Shown piece by piece: positions 37,941 to 46,951 of a stretch of 64,000 nt of DNA. Position 1 is the first letter of the stretch, and each line of letters begins with the position of its first letter. This stretch comes from an uncultured Acidimicrobiales bacterium (GTDB taxonomy: Bacteria > Actinomycetota > Acidimicrobiia > Acidimicrobiales > Aldehydirespiratoraceae). The notes beneath the pieces are model-generated. The model made no database searches, was not told the DNA's origin, and worked only from the letters and a program-made list of their open reading frames with translations. The DNA is taken from the NCBI GenBank assembly GCA_905480195.1, contig CAJQPN010000024.1:1-64000 (forward strand), read 5' to 3'. The translations under genes and the position numbers were made by a program.

Positions 37941-39434
37941 TCAATCCTCGAGATGAAGCGCAGCACCGCGTGCCGCGCCTTGGCGAACATTGATGATCTC
38001 AACGGACACGGCGTTGACGGTGGTGCTGATCTCCTCGACGAGGCGGCGAAGCGCTGCAGCCGCTGAGTAATCCATGCGGCCGACACCACCCAGATCGAGG
38101 ACCACGGTCGCGATGTCGGGGTGCTCAGCGATCTCAAGGCGAATGAGCCGCTCGATATTCGGGATCGTGGCGAACCACAGCACCCCCTCGGGTGCGACGG
38201 TGAGAACATCACCGTTGCGCGAGCTCGGCGTGGTGACCTGAAGCTCGCGGTAGAGGTGGCTACCAAGAGCGAGCGCAACGCCGACGAGAATCCCGCGCTC
38301 CACCCGAGGAGCAGAGACCAGCGTGGCAACCAGTGTGCCGATGCCCACTGCGGCCTGCAGGAGATTGCGTCGGACCAGCCGCACCAGTTCGCCCACTGCG
38401 ACGAGCTTGACAACCGCACCGAGGACGATCGCTCCGAGGATCGCGCTGGGAAGATCCTCCAGCAGAGGGGTGAGTGGCAGTGCGAGCAGCACGAACGTCC
38501 CGGTGATCGCGCCTGCCCAGGCGCTGTTTGCTCCGGCCAGGCGGTTGAGCGAGCTTCGACTGAACGAACCGCCGACCGGGAATGCGCCCGAGAAAGCGGA
38601 CGCAAGGTTCGCGACACCTTGTGAAACCATCTCGCGGTTGGCATCCCACGGCTCGCGTTCTTCAGCCGCAAACGTTCGGGCGATCGATGACGGCTCAGCG
38701 AAGCCCACGAGTGCAATGACAAGCGCCGGGAGTGTGAGGTCGCCGATCTGGTCCCACGGAAAGTCGAACGTCAGCGACACGAAACCGCCATCGAGCTCGC
38801 CGACCACGCTCCCGGAGTAGTCGGTCACCGCCGAAACGATCACGCCAGCGATGACGGCAACCAGGACCCCCGGGAAGAGCTTGTGGAGTCGGCGGCCCCC
38901 GAACATGCATCCAAGTGTCAACAGGGAGAAGCCGATCGCCCCGGTCTGCCATTCGTCGGGGGAGGTGATGGCCTGCCATGCGTCGGCCAACACGCCGTCA
39001 CCATCGGTCGCAACGTCGAAGATCTTCGGCAGCTGGCTCGACAAGATCAGGATCGCCGCACCGGTCGTGAACCCGGTGAGCACGGGCTCTGACAGCAGGT
39101 ACGCCACCCCACCCATGCGCAGCAACCCGAGGGCCACACGGAACACCCCAACGAGGAGCGCCAACAACGCCGCCAACTCGATGTACTGGCCGGACTGGGG
39201 CGTTGCCAGCGGTTCGAGGGCTCCGAACGCCAGCAGCGCGGTCAAGGCAACCGGTCCGGTTTGCAGGTAGCGCGACGAGACAAAAAACGCGGCGAGAATC
39301 GGAGGCAGAGCCGACGCGAACAAGCCGTACTGCGGGGGCATGCCAGCGATCTCGGCATAGGCGAGCGATTGAGGTAGGGCGACCAAGGCGACCGAGATAC
39401 CGGCAACGAGATCACCTGAAGTCGGCTTCGGCAT
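37941..39434 (-). CDS. SulP family anion permease with C-terminal STAS domain
   Basis: GDLVAGISVALVALPQSLAYAEIAGMPPQYGLFASALPPILAAFF, FPVGGSFSRSSLNRLAGANSAWAG, STAS VVLDLGGVGRMDYSAAAALRRLV. Confidence 0.94.
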   Translation of the reverse strand: MPKPTSGDLVAGISVALVALPQSLAYAEIAGMPPQYGLFASALPPILAAFFVSSRYLQTGPVALTALLAFGALEPLATPQSGQYIELAALLALLVGVFRVALGLLRMGGVAYLLSEPVLTGFTTGAAILILSSQLPKIFDVATDGDGVLADAWQAITSPDEWQTGAIGFSLLTLGCMFGGRRLHKLFPGVLVAVIAGVIVSAVTDYSGSVVGELDGGFVSLTFDFPWDQIGDLTLPALVIALVGFAEPSSIARTFAAEEREPWDANREMVSQGVANLASAFSGAFPVGGSFSRSSLNRLAGANSAWAGAITGTFVLLALPLTPLLEDLPSAILGAIVLGAVVKLVAVGELVRLVRRNLLQAAVGIGTLVATLVSAPRVERGILVGVALALGSHLYRELQVTTPSSRNGDVLTVAPEGVLWFATIPNIERLIRLEIAEHPDIATVVLDLGGVGRMDYSAAAALRRLVEEISTTVNAVSVEIINVRQGAARGAALHLED

Positions 39435-39542
39435 CGTCGTCAGACCCTTCATCGTGGGTCAGGCTAGGCGGCCTATTGCAGCCACGCCGATGTTCGGCTC
39501 GATCCAGGCCACGATTTCTTCGGCCGAAACCACCTCACCCCC

Positions 39543-39788
39543 TCAGACGGGTGGCTCGATCCACTCGTCGGTGCGGGTATCGCGCCACACGGTGACCCAG
39601 CGGCGACATCCAAACGCGTGGAACCAGGCCTCGCGAACGGCTCCCTGTGGGTTGGTGTGCATGTAGCCACGATCGATGTCGCGCCCGTCGGGGTCGGTGA
39701 TCGTGTCGGGCACGACAGGAATCTCGCCGTGGACCCACTCCTCGATCGAACGCGGGCCGCAGTGCGGGCAGAGGACGCGCATGCTCAT
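39543..39788 (-). CDS. soxD: Sarcosine oxidase subunit delta family protein
   Basis: MSMRVLCPHCGPRSIEEWVHGEIPV...GYMHTNPQGAVREAWFHAFGCRRWVTVWRDTRTDEW. Confidence 0.9.
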   Translation of the reverse strand: MSMRVLCPHCGPRSIEEWVHGEIPVVPDTITDPDGRDIDRGYMHTNPQGAVREAWFHAFGCRRWVTVWRDTRTDEWIEPPV

Positions 39789-40996
39789 CAGTGCGTCCCC
39801 GACGATCCGCGATCGGCCAGCGTGCGGTCGCGTTCGAACCGGTCGAGCGAGAACGGCGCCATCAATTCGGGCACCACACCGGTGGCGATGCGTTGAGCCA
39901 TGAATTCGCCACCAGCGGGAATCGCCTTGAACCCCCACGTGCCCCAGCCGGTGGTGATCAGGAATCCGTCGACACCGGTGTCGCCCATGATCGGTGAGTA
40001 GTCCGGTGACATGTCGCAGCTCCCGGTCCATTGACGAAGCACCCGCAGGTCGCGCATGAAGGGCAGGACGGTGATGGCGCGATGCGACAACGACGCCAAC
40101 AAATCATGGGTGGAGCCTCGGGAATAGCTCGGCTGCCGGTCGATCTCGGCACCGAGCAGCATCTGACCGCGAGCAGTCTGGGAAACGTAGAAGCCGAGAT
40201 CACCGGAGGCGACGATCGGGTCGAATCGATGCTGGTAGCGGTTTGTGACGAACGCCTGGAGCGGATGGGTCTTGATCGGCAGCCGCACGCCCGCCATGTC
40301 GGCGAGCATCGTGACATTGCCACCGACTGCAGAGACGACGATGCCAGCCGCAATCCGCCCCGCCGACGTCTCTACACCGACGATGCGTCGCCCATCGTGA
40401 ACGAGTCCTACTACCGCCGTTCGCGGCGCAACGTGCACCCCACGACGCATCGCTCCTTCGGCAAGTGCCCACACCACACGATCGTGGCGAGCAGTGGCAC
40501 CCTGGTGGAACGACGCGCCCATGACCTCTGGAAAACCGCCGCCGCAGGCCAGATCGATTTCGGGACACGCCGCTGCAATCTCGTCGGGTTCGAGGTACGT
40601 GGTCTCGGCGCCAAATGCCTGGTTCACCGCAGCACGCGCCCGTTCCCGACGAACGCCTGCCTCGGAATGCGCCATCCAGAGCAGTCCCTTGCGGTCGTGC
40701 ATCATCGCCCGACCCGTTTCTTCTTCGAGGCGTCGATAGCGCTCGAGCGAGTGCTGGTAGAACCGAACCGCCTCCGGGATGCCGTAGTTGGCGCGAATGA
40801 CGGTCGTGTTGCGCCCGCTGTTGCCACCGCCGATGTAGCCGGCTTCAACAACGAGCACGCTGGTGATGTCGTGACGAGTTGCCAGGTGATACGCGATCGA
40901 AAGCCCGTGCCCTCCGCCCCCGACGATGATGACGTCATAGCTGGCCTCCGGCTCGCTCCACCGGAGCGTGATCTCGGCCTCGGGATGCTCGTTCAC
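39788..40996 (-). CDS. soxB: Sarcosine oxidase subunit beta family FAD-dependent oxidoreductase
   Basis: SYDVIIVGGGGHGLSIAYHLATRHDITSVLVVEAGYIGGGNSGRNTTVIRANYG; GTG start 40996. Confidence 0.92.
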   Translation of the reverse strand: MNEHPEAEITLRWSEPEASYDVIIVGGGGHGLSIAYHLATRHDITSVLVVEAGYIGGGNSGRNTTVIRANYGIPEAVRFYQHSLERYRRLEEETGRAMMHDRKGLLWMAHSEAGVRRERARAAVNQAFGAETTYLEPDEIAAACPEIDLACGGGFPEVMGASFHQGATARHDRVVWALAEGAMRRGVHVAPRTAVVGLVHDGRRIVGVETSAGRIAAGIVVSAVGGNVTMLADMAGVRLPIKTHPLQAFVTNRYQHRFDPIVASGDLGFYVSQTARGQMLLGAEIDRQPSYSRGSTHDLLASLSHRAITVLPFMRDLRVLRQWTGSCDMSPDYSPIMGDTGVDGFLITTGWGTWGFKAIPAGGEFMAQRIATGVVPELMAPFSLDRFERDRTLADRGSSGTH

Positions 40997-41391
40997 GTCA
41001 GCACGCTCCCGAGTCGATCCTCGAAGTCGTCGGCCAACACTGCCTGAACGACAATGCACCACCGTTCGGGTCCAACGACCACTTTCGCCGGGATACCGGC
41101 GATGGCGCCCTGACCGAACCCGAGGCTAGGGGGTGGCCATGTCGCTGCCCCCTCGAAGAGCCGAGCGCCGTCTTCGGGCGAGAGAACGAAACGCACCCAG
41201 CCGGTGTCGGGGAACACGATCGCATGTGGCTCGGGAGCCGCCGCATCGAGCATGTCGAGCAGCAACACTTCATCGGGGGCGAGTCGCATCTCGGTGGCGT
41301 CAGCGGGCCATTCCGCAGTGTCGAGCGCATTGGGGTCTGCGGCGATCCGCACTGCGGCGACGAGTTCGCGGGCGACGACGAACTCAGCCAC
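40993..41391 (-). CDS. soxG: Sarcosine oxidase subunit gamma-like protein
   Basis: VAEFVVARELVAAVRIAADPNALDTAEWPADATEMRLAPDEVLLLD..., position between soxA and soxB; GTG start overlapping soxA by 8 nt. Confidence 0.72.
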   Translation of the reverse strand: MAEFVVARELVAAVRIAADPNALDTAEWPADATEMRLAPDEVLLLDMLDAAAPEPHAIVFPDTGWVRFVLSPEDGARLFEGAATWPPPSLGFGQGAIAGIPAKVVVGPERWCIVVQAVLADDFEDRLGSVLT

Positions 41392-43522
41392 GAGCCCGCA
41401 CCCCCTTTGGGTCGTAGAACGGCAACTCGACTCGTCGGACAACCGTGCCCTCGACGAGAACTTCGTCGGGAACCGCTCCGTCGACGGCGCGGATCCACGC
41501 AAGCATCACCGACCGATCGAGCGTCGCTGACCAGGCGGCGGAGGTGACATAGCCGGCGTACGTTCCGTCCGAGTTCCAGGCCACTGCACCTTCGAACGGC
41601 GGCGGCCCGTCGCCCTCGAGCCCCACCAACTGCTTGTCGAGTGCAAGCCGGTTGGTCCGTTCGATGGCGTGTCGACCGATGAAGTCACCGCTGTCGAGGT
41701 CAACCATCCAGTCGTGGCGCAGACGCCGCGGCGTCGAGTCGTAGTCGGAATCCTGGCCGACGATGATGTGGCCCTTCTCGAGTCGCAGCCTCGACAGGGC
41801 ATCGAGCCCGTGCGGCGTCACGCCGAGATCGGCACCAGCATCGAGCAGAGCCTGCCAGAGTTCGCCGGAACGGGCGCACGGATGATGCAATTCGAAGCTG
41901 ACCTCGCCGGTGAAGCTCAGTCGAACGACCCGACACGCCACATCGGCGACATCGGCGTGGATGTGGTGCAGCATCGGCAGTGGTTCTTCGAATCCCAGTC
42001 GGGCAAGGAGTTCGCTCGCTCGTGGGCCGGTCACGTTGATTGCGCCCATCGCCATCGTCACATTCATCCACCGAACATCGAGGTCCGCGGTCCAATCACG
42101 GACCCACATCTCGGCGAAGCTGGCGCCCCCTGAGGTCAAGGTCATGAAGAAGCGCTCACCCTCGCCTTCGCGCAGGATCATGCCGTCGTCGAGGACATAG
42201 CCGCGTTCGTCGAGCATCAAGATGTAACGGCTCCGGCCCGGACCGATCGTCGAAACGTCGGTGGGAACGAGCCGTTGCAAGGCGGCCTCGGCATCGGGGC
42301 CAGACACGATGAACTTGCCAAGCGTGCCAACGTCCCCGATCGACACGGCGTTGCGGACCGCGTCGTACTCGGCATCGACGTCGGAGTAGATCCAGGGCCG
42401 CCACCAGCCACCGAGCCGGTCCATCGTGGCACCCGCAGCCTCATGAACCGCATGCAGCGAGGTGCGGGGGACGGCGGGGTGGTGTCGACCGGCGGCGATC
42501 TCCGACAGTGTCGCCTGCCGAGCGACGGGACGAGCGGTGAACCGGGCTTCGAGCGTGCCGGTTCGATCAGCGATGAAGCTCTGAAGGTAGGGCGAGCAGA
42601 CTGCGCCCTGGCACACACCGGTGCCGGCCAGGCTGGCGCGCTTGAGTAGCTCCATGCTGGTGAACCCGCGTTCCCAGGCATCGGCGAGCCCGGCCATCGT
42701 CGTCTGATTGCACGGACAGACCATTCCTTCGGCGGGGCACAGCGGTGGTGTGGCGACCACGGCAGCACCGCCGACAACGTCGACGGCCAGTCCCGCGCCC
42801 ATCCGCGCGAGAACGTCGTTGGGTGTTGTCCCGATGTCGACGATCACCGCATCGCACTCGATCCGCTCGTCGCCGACCACGACCGCACTCACCCGGCCCC
42901 CACCCTCGAAACGCTGCGGGGGGTCGACGACCGTCACGGTTCGACCGAGATCGACGCCCGCGGCCATCAGCCGTTCGGCAAGCTTCGGTGTGTACAACCC
43001 CATGAGGTCGTTCCCGGGGCAGACGGGCAGGAGCGGCAGTACGCCGGTCGCCACCACCACCCGCTCGACGTGATGGTGGACCATGCCCACATCGGTCCGG
43101 ACGACGACCATCGGACCCGGATAAATCCCGATCACCTCACCTCCGTCGTCAGCGTCGACGATCGGCGCACCGATCGAAGCCGCAGCGGCACGGCCAGACT
43201 CGCCACCACCCACCACCAACACGTCGTGGTGGACATTTCGAACCACGACCGGACGCACGGAAGGGGCAACACTTGGCAACACCGGCGCATCGCCGATCGG
43301 CTGTGCTCGCACGAGCATCCCGTCTCGTGCGATCGTCTGACACGTGTGGACGTAGGCGACACCGTCGACCTCAGCCACACAATGCGGCGAATGGCCCTCG
43401 GCACACAGCGTTCCACCGCCGGTCGGGTGCAGCCCGGCCCGGAGGAGCGCAGTGAGAAGGTGCTCACCGGCGGCGAACGGCACGGCCTCGCCATCGAACG
43501 TGAACTCTCCCGAACCGATCAC
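41384..43522 (-). CDS. soxA: Sarcosine oxidase alpha subunit-like protein, compact (712 aa), with BFD-like [2Fe-2S] Cys motif and C-terminal GcvT domain
   Basis: VLVVGGGESGRAAAASIG, MVCPCNQTTMAG...TGVCQGAVC, C-terminal GcvT-like SFELHHPCARSGELWQALLDAGADLGVTPHGLDALSRLRLEKGHIIVGQDSDYDSTP. Confidence 0.85.
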   Translation of the reverse strand: MIGSGEFTFDGEAVPFAAGEHLLTALLRAGLHPTGGGTLCAEGHSPHCVAEVDGVAYVHTCQTIARDGMLVRAQPIGDAPVLPSVAPSVRPVVVRNVHHDVLVVGGGESGRAAAASIGAPIVDADDGGEVIGIYPGPMVVVRTDVGMVHHHVERVVVATGVLPLLPVCPGNDLMGLYTPKLAERLMAAGVDLGRTVTVVDPPQRFEGGGRVSAVVVGDERIECDAVIVDIGTTPNDVLARMGAGLAVDVVGGAAVVATPPLCPAEGMVCPCNQTTMAGLADAWERGFTSMELLKRASLAGTGVCQGAVCSPYLQSFIADRTGTLEARFTARPVARQATLSEIAAGRHHPAVPRTSLHAVHEAAGATMDRLGGWWRPWIYSDVDAEYDAVRNAVSIGDVGTLGKFIVSGPDAEAALQRLVPTDVSTIGPGRSRYILMLDERGYVLDDGMILREGEGERFFMTLTSGGASFAEMWVRDWTADLDVRWMNVTMAMGAINVTGPRASELLARLGFEEPLPMLHHIHADVADVACRVVRLSFTGEVSFELHHPCARSGELWQALLDAGADLGVTPHGLDALSRLRLEKGHIIVGQDSDYDSTPRRLRHDWMVDLDSGDFIGRHAIERTNRLALDKQLVGLEGDGPPPFEGAVAWNSDGTYAGYVTSAAWSATLDRSVMLAWIRAVDGAVPDEVLVEGTVVRRVELPFYDPKGVRARG

Positions 43523-43560
43523 GCCGCAAGCCTAGAAAGAAGCATCGGGCGACCGTACGG

Positions 43561-43701
43561 TCAGCCGTCACGACGGCACGCCTCGGCAGGCTGCGGGTCC
43601 TCGGGTCGATCGACCTGCCGGCCACGGTCATCATCGGCGCCAAGGACGCAAAACCGGCACCGTTCCACTCCCAGCAGCTGCACGAAACGATCGCCGGCTG
43701 A
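43561..43701 (+). pseudogene. Remnant of an alpha/beta hydrolase C-terminal region
   Basis: Frame reads SAVTTARLGRLRVLGSIDLPATVIIGAKDAKPAPFHSQQLHETIAG*, the strand6-Asp-loop-helix part of an alpha/beta hydrolase; no start codon or catalytic N-terminal half upstream. Confidence 0.45.
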
Positions 43702-43703
43702 TT

Positions 43704-44861
43704 TCAGAACTCTTCGCGGATCCAGAACGTGAGTGCAGCACCGATGAGCATGCACGTTCCGACGAGGAGCCACATCGCGCCAAAGCCGTGCTCGTCGATC
43801 ATCCAACCCGTCGTGAGCGGTCCGGCGAACACACCGAGGTAGATCCCCATCTGCGTCACCCCGCTCGCTGAACCGGCAGCGTCACCGTTGGCCCGCATGA
43901 TGCCGAAGTTGGTGAACACCGGCCAAGCCCAGCCCGCACCGAAGGCGAGGAACGTCGACGCGATATGGAGTCCGGCCGAACCGTAGGCGAGGCCCAACGT
44001 CCCGATCGACCCGAGGGCAGCGAGACCGGCTGCCATTGAGTACGGACGCGTGTTCATCGCGTCGGTCCGCACACCCCAGAACAGTCGCCAACCGATCCCG
44101 AACGCAGCGCCGAGGCTGAGCATCCAGCCTGCGAAACCCTCGCTCAGACCTGCGTCGACGCCAGACGCCACCGTCCACGACGTGAGCCCGCCGGCTGCGA
44201 ACGCAAGGAAGGAGCCACCAACGAGTGACCACCCGAGCGCACGCCTCGACGATGCAGGTCGGGCGGATCGCAACGTCTCGATGCTGCCGAGATCAACAAA
44301 CAACTGCACCAGCACGAGGGCGACCAAGGCGAGCATGACGCCGAGAACGAAGGTCGACCGCCAACCAAGGGTGAGGGCCAACACGGGGACGGCGGCACCG
44401 CTGACCATCGCAGCCGACGGCATCCCCGACTGCTTGAGCGCGATCGCCAGGCCGAGCCGCGGCAGTCGAGCGGTGGTGAGTGCGAGGTTCACCGCGGTCT
44501 GGTTGAGTGCGTTCACCGCACCGCAGACCGCCAGCAACAAGACCATCGTCAAGAACGACTGCGCGGCGGCAGCGATCAGGCTCTGGCTGACGATCGTCAG
44601 CAACAGACAACCAGTGAGTTGGCGCCGCGGCCCGATTCGCTGTACCAACCGTCCTCCAAAAATCGATGTGGCAGTTGCTGCGAGGAAGTACGTGCTCATT
44701 GCCCAGCCGTAGTGGCCCGCCGTCACGCCGAAGTCATCGCTGACTTGGACCGACACCGCCCCGACGAGGAAACCGGGGTACACGCACGCAACCGTGGCGA
44801 CGACCATTGTTGCGACGAGACGACGGTCGGTCGACGTCTGGGCGCGGGCCGAGGCGGTCAC
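43704..44861 (-). CDS. MFS transporter
   Basis: Multiple hydrophobic segments; VTAGHYGWAMSTYFLAATATSIFGGRLVQRIGPRRQL. Confidence 0.9.
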   Translation of the reverse strand: MTASARAQTSTDRRLVATMVVATVACVYPGFLVGAVSVQVSDDFGVTAGHYGWAMSTYFLAATATSIFGGRLVQRIGPRRQLTGCLLLTIVSQSLIAAAAQSFLTMVLLLAVCGAVNALNQTAVNLALTTARLPRLGLAIALKQSGMPSAAMVSGAAVPVLALTLGWRSTFVLGVMLALVALVLVQLFVDLGSIETLRSARPASSRRALGWSLVGGSFLAFAAGGLTSWTVASGVDAGLSEGFAGWMLSLGAAFGIGWRLFWGVRTDAMNTRPYSMAAGLAALGSIGTLGLAYGSAGLHIASTFLAFGAGWAWPVFTNFGIMRANGDAAGSASGVTQMGIYLGVFAGPLTTGWMIDEHGFGAMWLLVGTCMLIGAALTFWIREEF

Positions 44862-45820
44862 GAGTCACCGAGATCGAGCCGCGCTTCGATCTCGCCATCG
44901 ATGACCCTGCCCGTGGGGACGAAGCCGTAGCCGAGGTACATCGGCTCGGGGGAACCAACACCGGGCACGTACGAGACGTCGAGTTCGCGATGCCCCCACT
45001 CACGAACGGCCCCGACCACAAGGTCGAGTACCCGGCGTCCGATCCCACGACGCTGATGATGTCGATCGATCATAAGTCGCCACAGATACGGCCGGGAGCC
45101 GCTCTCTGCTGCGGTGTCGAGCATCACGAATCCAACGGGCTCGCCATCGGCCATGACCGCCCGGAGCCAGGGGGTCACCGGCTTACCGCCGTAGGGCTCG
45201 GGCAGGTAGGCCTCGGCGAGCGAGACGGCGTTCGGGCTCACCATGCGTTCCTGGCTCTTGTGGGTCGAGAGGGCAATGATCGGACGGACCTTGTCCCAAG
45301 TCATCTCCTCCAGGATCACGCGTTCGGGTGGCCCGGTCGGACGCGCACGCCATGCGTCGTAGTCGGTGCGGGTGATGCCGTACACCCAGTCGTCGGTGTT
45401 CTCGTTGCCGGCCCACCCCGACAGGCGCGTATGGCCCTCGTGCACAAAGCCGAGCCGTTCGACGACGCGAGCCGAACGATGGTTTTCGGGGTGCAGGATT
45501 GCGCTGATTCGGGTGCGGTTCGAGTCCGAGAACAGCCAGTCGACGAGGCCACCGGTCGCCTCGTGGGCGTACCCGTTGCCCCAATGCTCCCGGGCCAGGG
45601 CGTAACCGATCTCGGCCGCCCGACCTTCGCACTGGAGCGTAAACGAAACCTCGCCGATGATCTGCCCGCCGTCAAGGGTCTCGACGGTGAGCACCCACCA
45701 GTCTTCATCGATCGGTTCGGGGATCGCAGCGAGATCGGACGCCAAGGGCCGACGCAGGCGCAGACGCTCGGTCACGATCGAGTCGAACACGCCTGCGACC
45801 CTACGTCGCAGGTCAGTCAT
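44858..45820 (-). CDS. Tandem (double) GNAT N-acetyltransferase
   Basis: GNAT 1: EIGYALAREHWGNGYAHEATGGLVDWLF...HPENHRSARVVERLGFVHEG; GNAT 2: YLWRLMIDRHHQRRGIGRRVLDLVVGAVREWGHRELDVSYVPG...PMYLGYGFVPTG; start ATG 45820. Confidence 0.87.
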   Translation of the reverse strand: MTDLRRRVAGVFDSIVTERLRLRRPLASDLAAIPEPIDEDWWVLTVETLDGGQIIGEVSFTLQCEGRAAEIGYALAREHWGNGYAHEATGGLVDWLFSDSNRTRISAILHPENHRSARVVERLGFVHEGHTRLSGWAGNENTDDWVYGITRTDYDAWRARPTGPPERVILEEMTWDKVRPIIALSTHKSQERMVSPNAVSLAEAYLPEPYGGKPVTPWLRAVMADGEPVGFVMLDTAAESGSRPYLWRLMIDRHHQRRGIGRRVLDLVVGAVREWGHRELDVSYVPGVGSPEPMYLGYGFVPTGRVIDGEIEARLDLGDS

Positions 45821-45974
45821 CGAGATGGTGTTCGCCGAACGGAACGTCGTCGCCGGTGTACTCCAGCGACGCGGGTTCGCGTACGTCGAGCGCACTCCCT
45901 TCGGTCGTCACCACCGAGATCAGGTCGGGGTTCCGCGAGCAAAACGGTGACGTGCACGAGTCGGTATCGATCAC
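45813..45974 (-). CDS. Candidate 53-aa small protein translationally coupled to the double-GNAT gene (not in the ORF track)
   Basis: GTG 45974 to TGA 45813: VIDTDSCTSPFCSRNPDLISVVTTEGSALDVREPASLEYTGDDVPFGEHHLDD*; ATGACTGA overlap with the GNAT start. Confidence 0.5.
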   Translation of the reverse strand: MIDTDSCTSPFCSRNPDLISVVTTEGSALDVREPASLEYTGDDVPFGEHHLDD

Positions 45975-46198
45975 CGAGGGCTCGATACGACATCGTCAAC
46001 TCCGACCACCACCGACAGCCTGATCTTGACCCTCGCCGTACCGCCTCGCTCTCTGACTCGACCTCTGGGTGGCTGGTCGTGCGGTCGGGGCCGAACAATC
46101 GGCCGAAGTGTGCGGTTCTGGAAAATCCCACTCAACGAATGTCCGAACGGATTGCCGTTCTTGGAGGTCGACGGGAGCGACGTGAGAGACTGACCGGC

Positions 46199-46939
46199 AT
46201 GAACAGCATGACCGTTGCGCGAAGCCTCCGGGGATCGATCGGCATCTTGGCCATGGCCTGGTTGCTGGACGAATCCACCACCGCCAAGGCCGCAGCCCTC
46301 GGACTCGACGCCCCCGGCCGTGGCGCCTACGCCGTTGGCCGACTCGGCGTCCTCGGCGACTGCCCACCCGATGCCGTGGTGAGCGCCGCCTACTTTTGGG
46401 AGCCCCACCTGATGCGGACGATGGTGGCCGACGGGCGCGCCGTAAAGACGCCAGCCGAAGGCGCGGCGATCTACACCCGCATCTGTCAGGAATGGGGCGC
46501 CGAGCGCCTCGCAGGCCTCGACGGTGTCGAGCGGCTCGGCGAGATCCTCACAACGGTCGTCGATTCGGCATCGCCGCTCGGTGCACCGATGTTCGTCGGC
46601 TGGCGCGACATGCCCCGCCCCGCCGAACCGGGCCCGGCGCATACGTTCCAGCTCGCACAGGTGATGCGTGAGCTGCGGTTCAGTCGGCACTGCATTGCGA
46701 TCCAAGCTGCGGGCCTCGGCCCACTCGAAGCCATCCTGTCGGGGCCTGCCGGCGACTGGAACGCCAAAATGTTCGGCTGGCCCGAGCCGTACCCCGATAC
46801 GAGCAGCCTGGCCGAGGTTCGCGAGGAAGCCGAGGCCCTCACCGATCGGCTTCACGCCGCCGACCTCGATGTTTTGACCGACGACGAACGCGCCGATCTG
46901 CGCGAGCTCGCGAAGGCGGCCCGTGCCCATCACGGCTGA
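46199..46939 (+). CDS. SCO6745-like family protein (helical, function unknown)
   Basis: 246 aa; AYAVGRLGVLGDCPPDAVVSAAYFWEPHLMRTMVADGRA...GWRDMPRPAEPGPAHTFQLAQVMRELRFSRHCIAIQAAGLGPLEAILSGP. Confidence 0.8.
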   Translation: MNSMTVARSLRGSIGILAMAWLLDESTTAKAAALGLDAPGRGAYAVGRLGVLGDCPPDAVVSAAYFWEPHLMRTMVADGRAVKTPAEGAAIYTRICQEWGAERLAGLDGVERLGEILTTVVDSASPLGAPMFVGWRDMPRPAEPGPAHTFQLAQVMRELRFSRHCIAIQAAGLGPLEAILSGPAGDWNAKMFGWPEPYPDTSSLAEVREEAEALTDRLHAADLDVLTDDERADLRELAKAARAHHG

Positions 46940-46951
46940 CCGGGAAGAACC

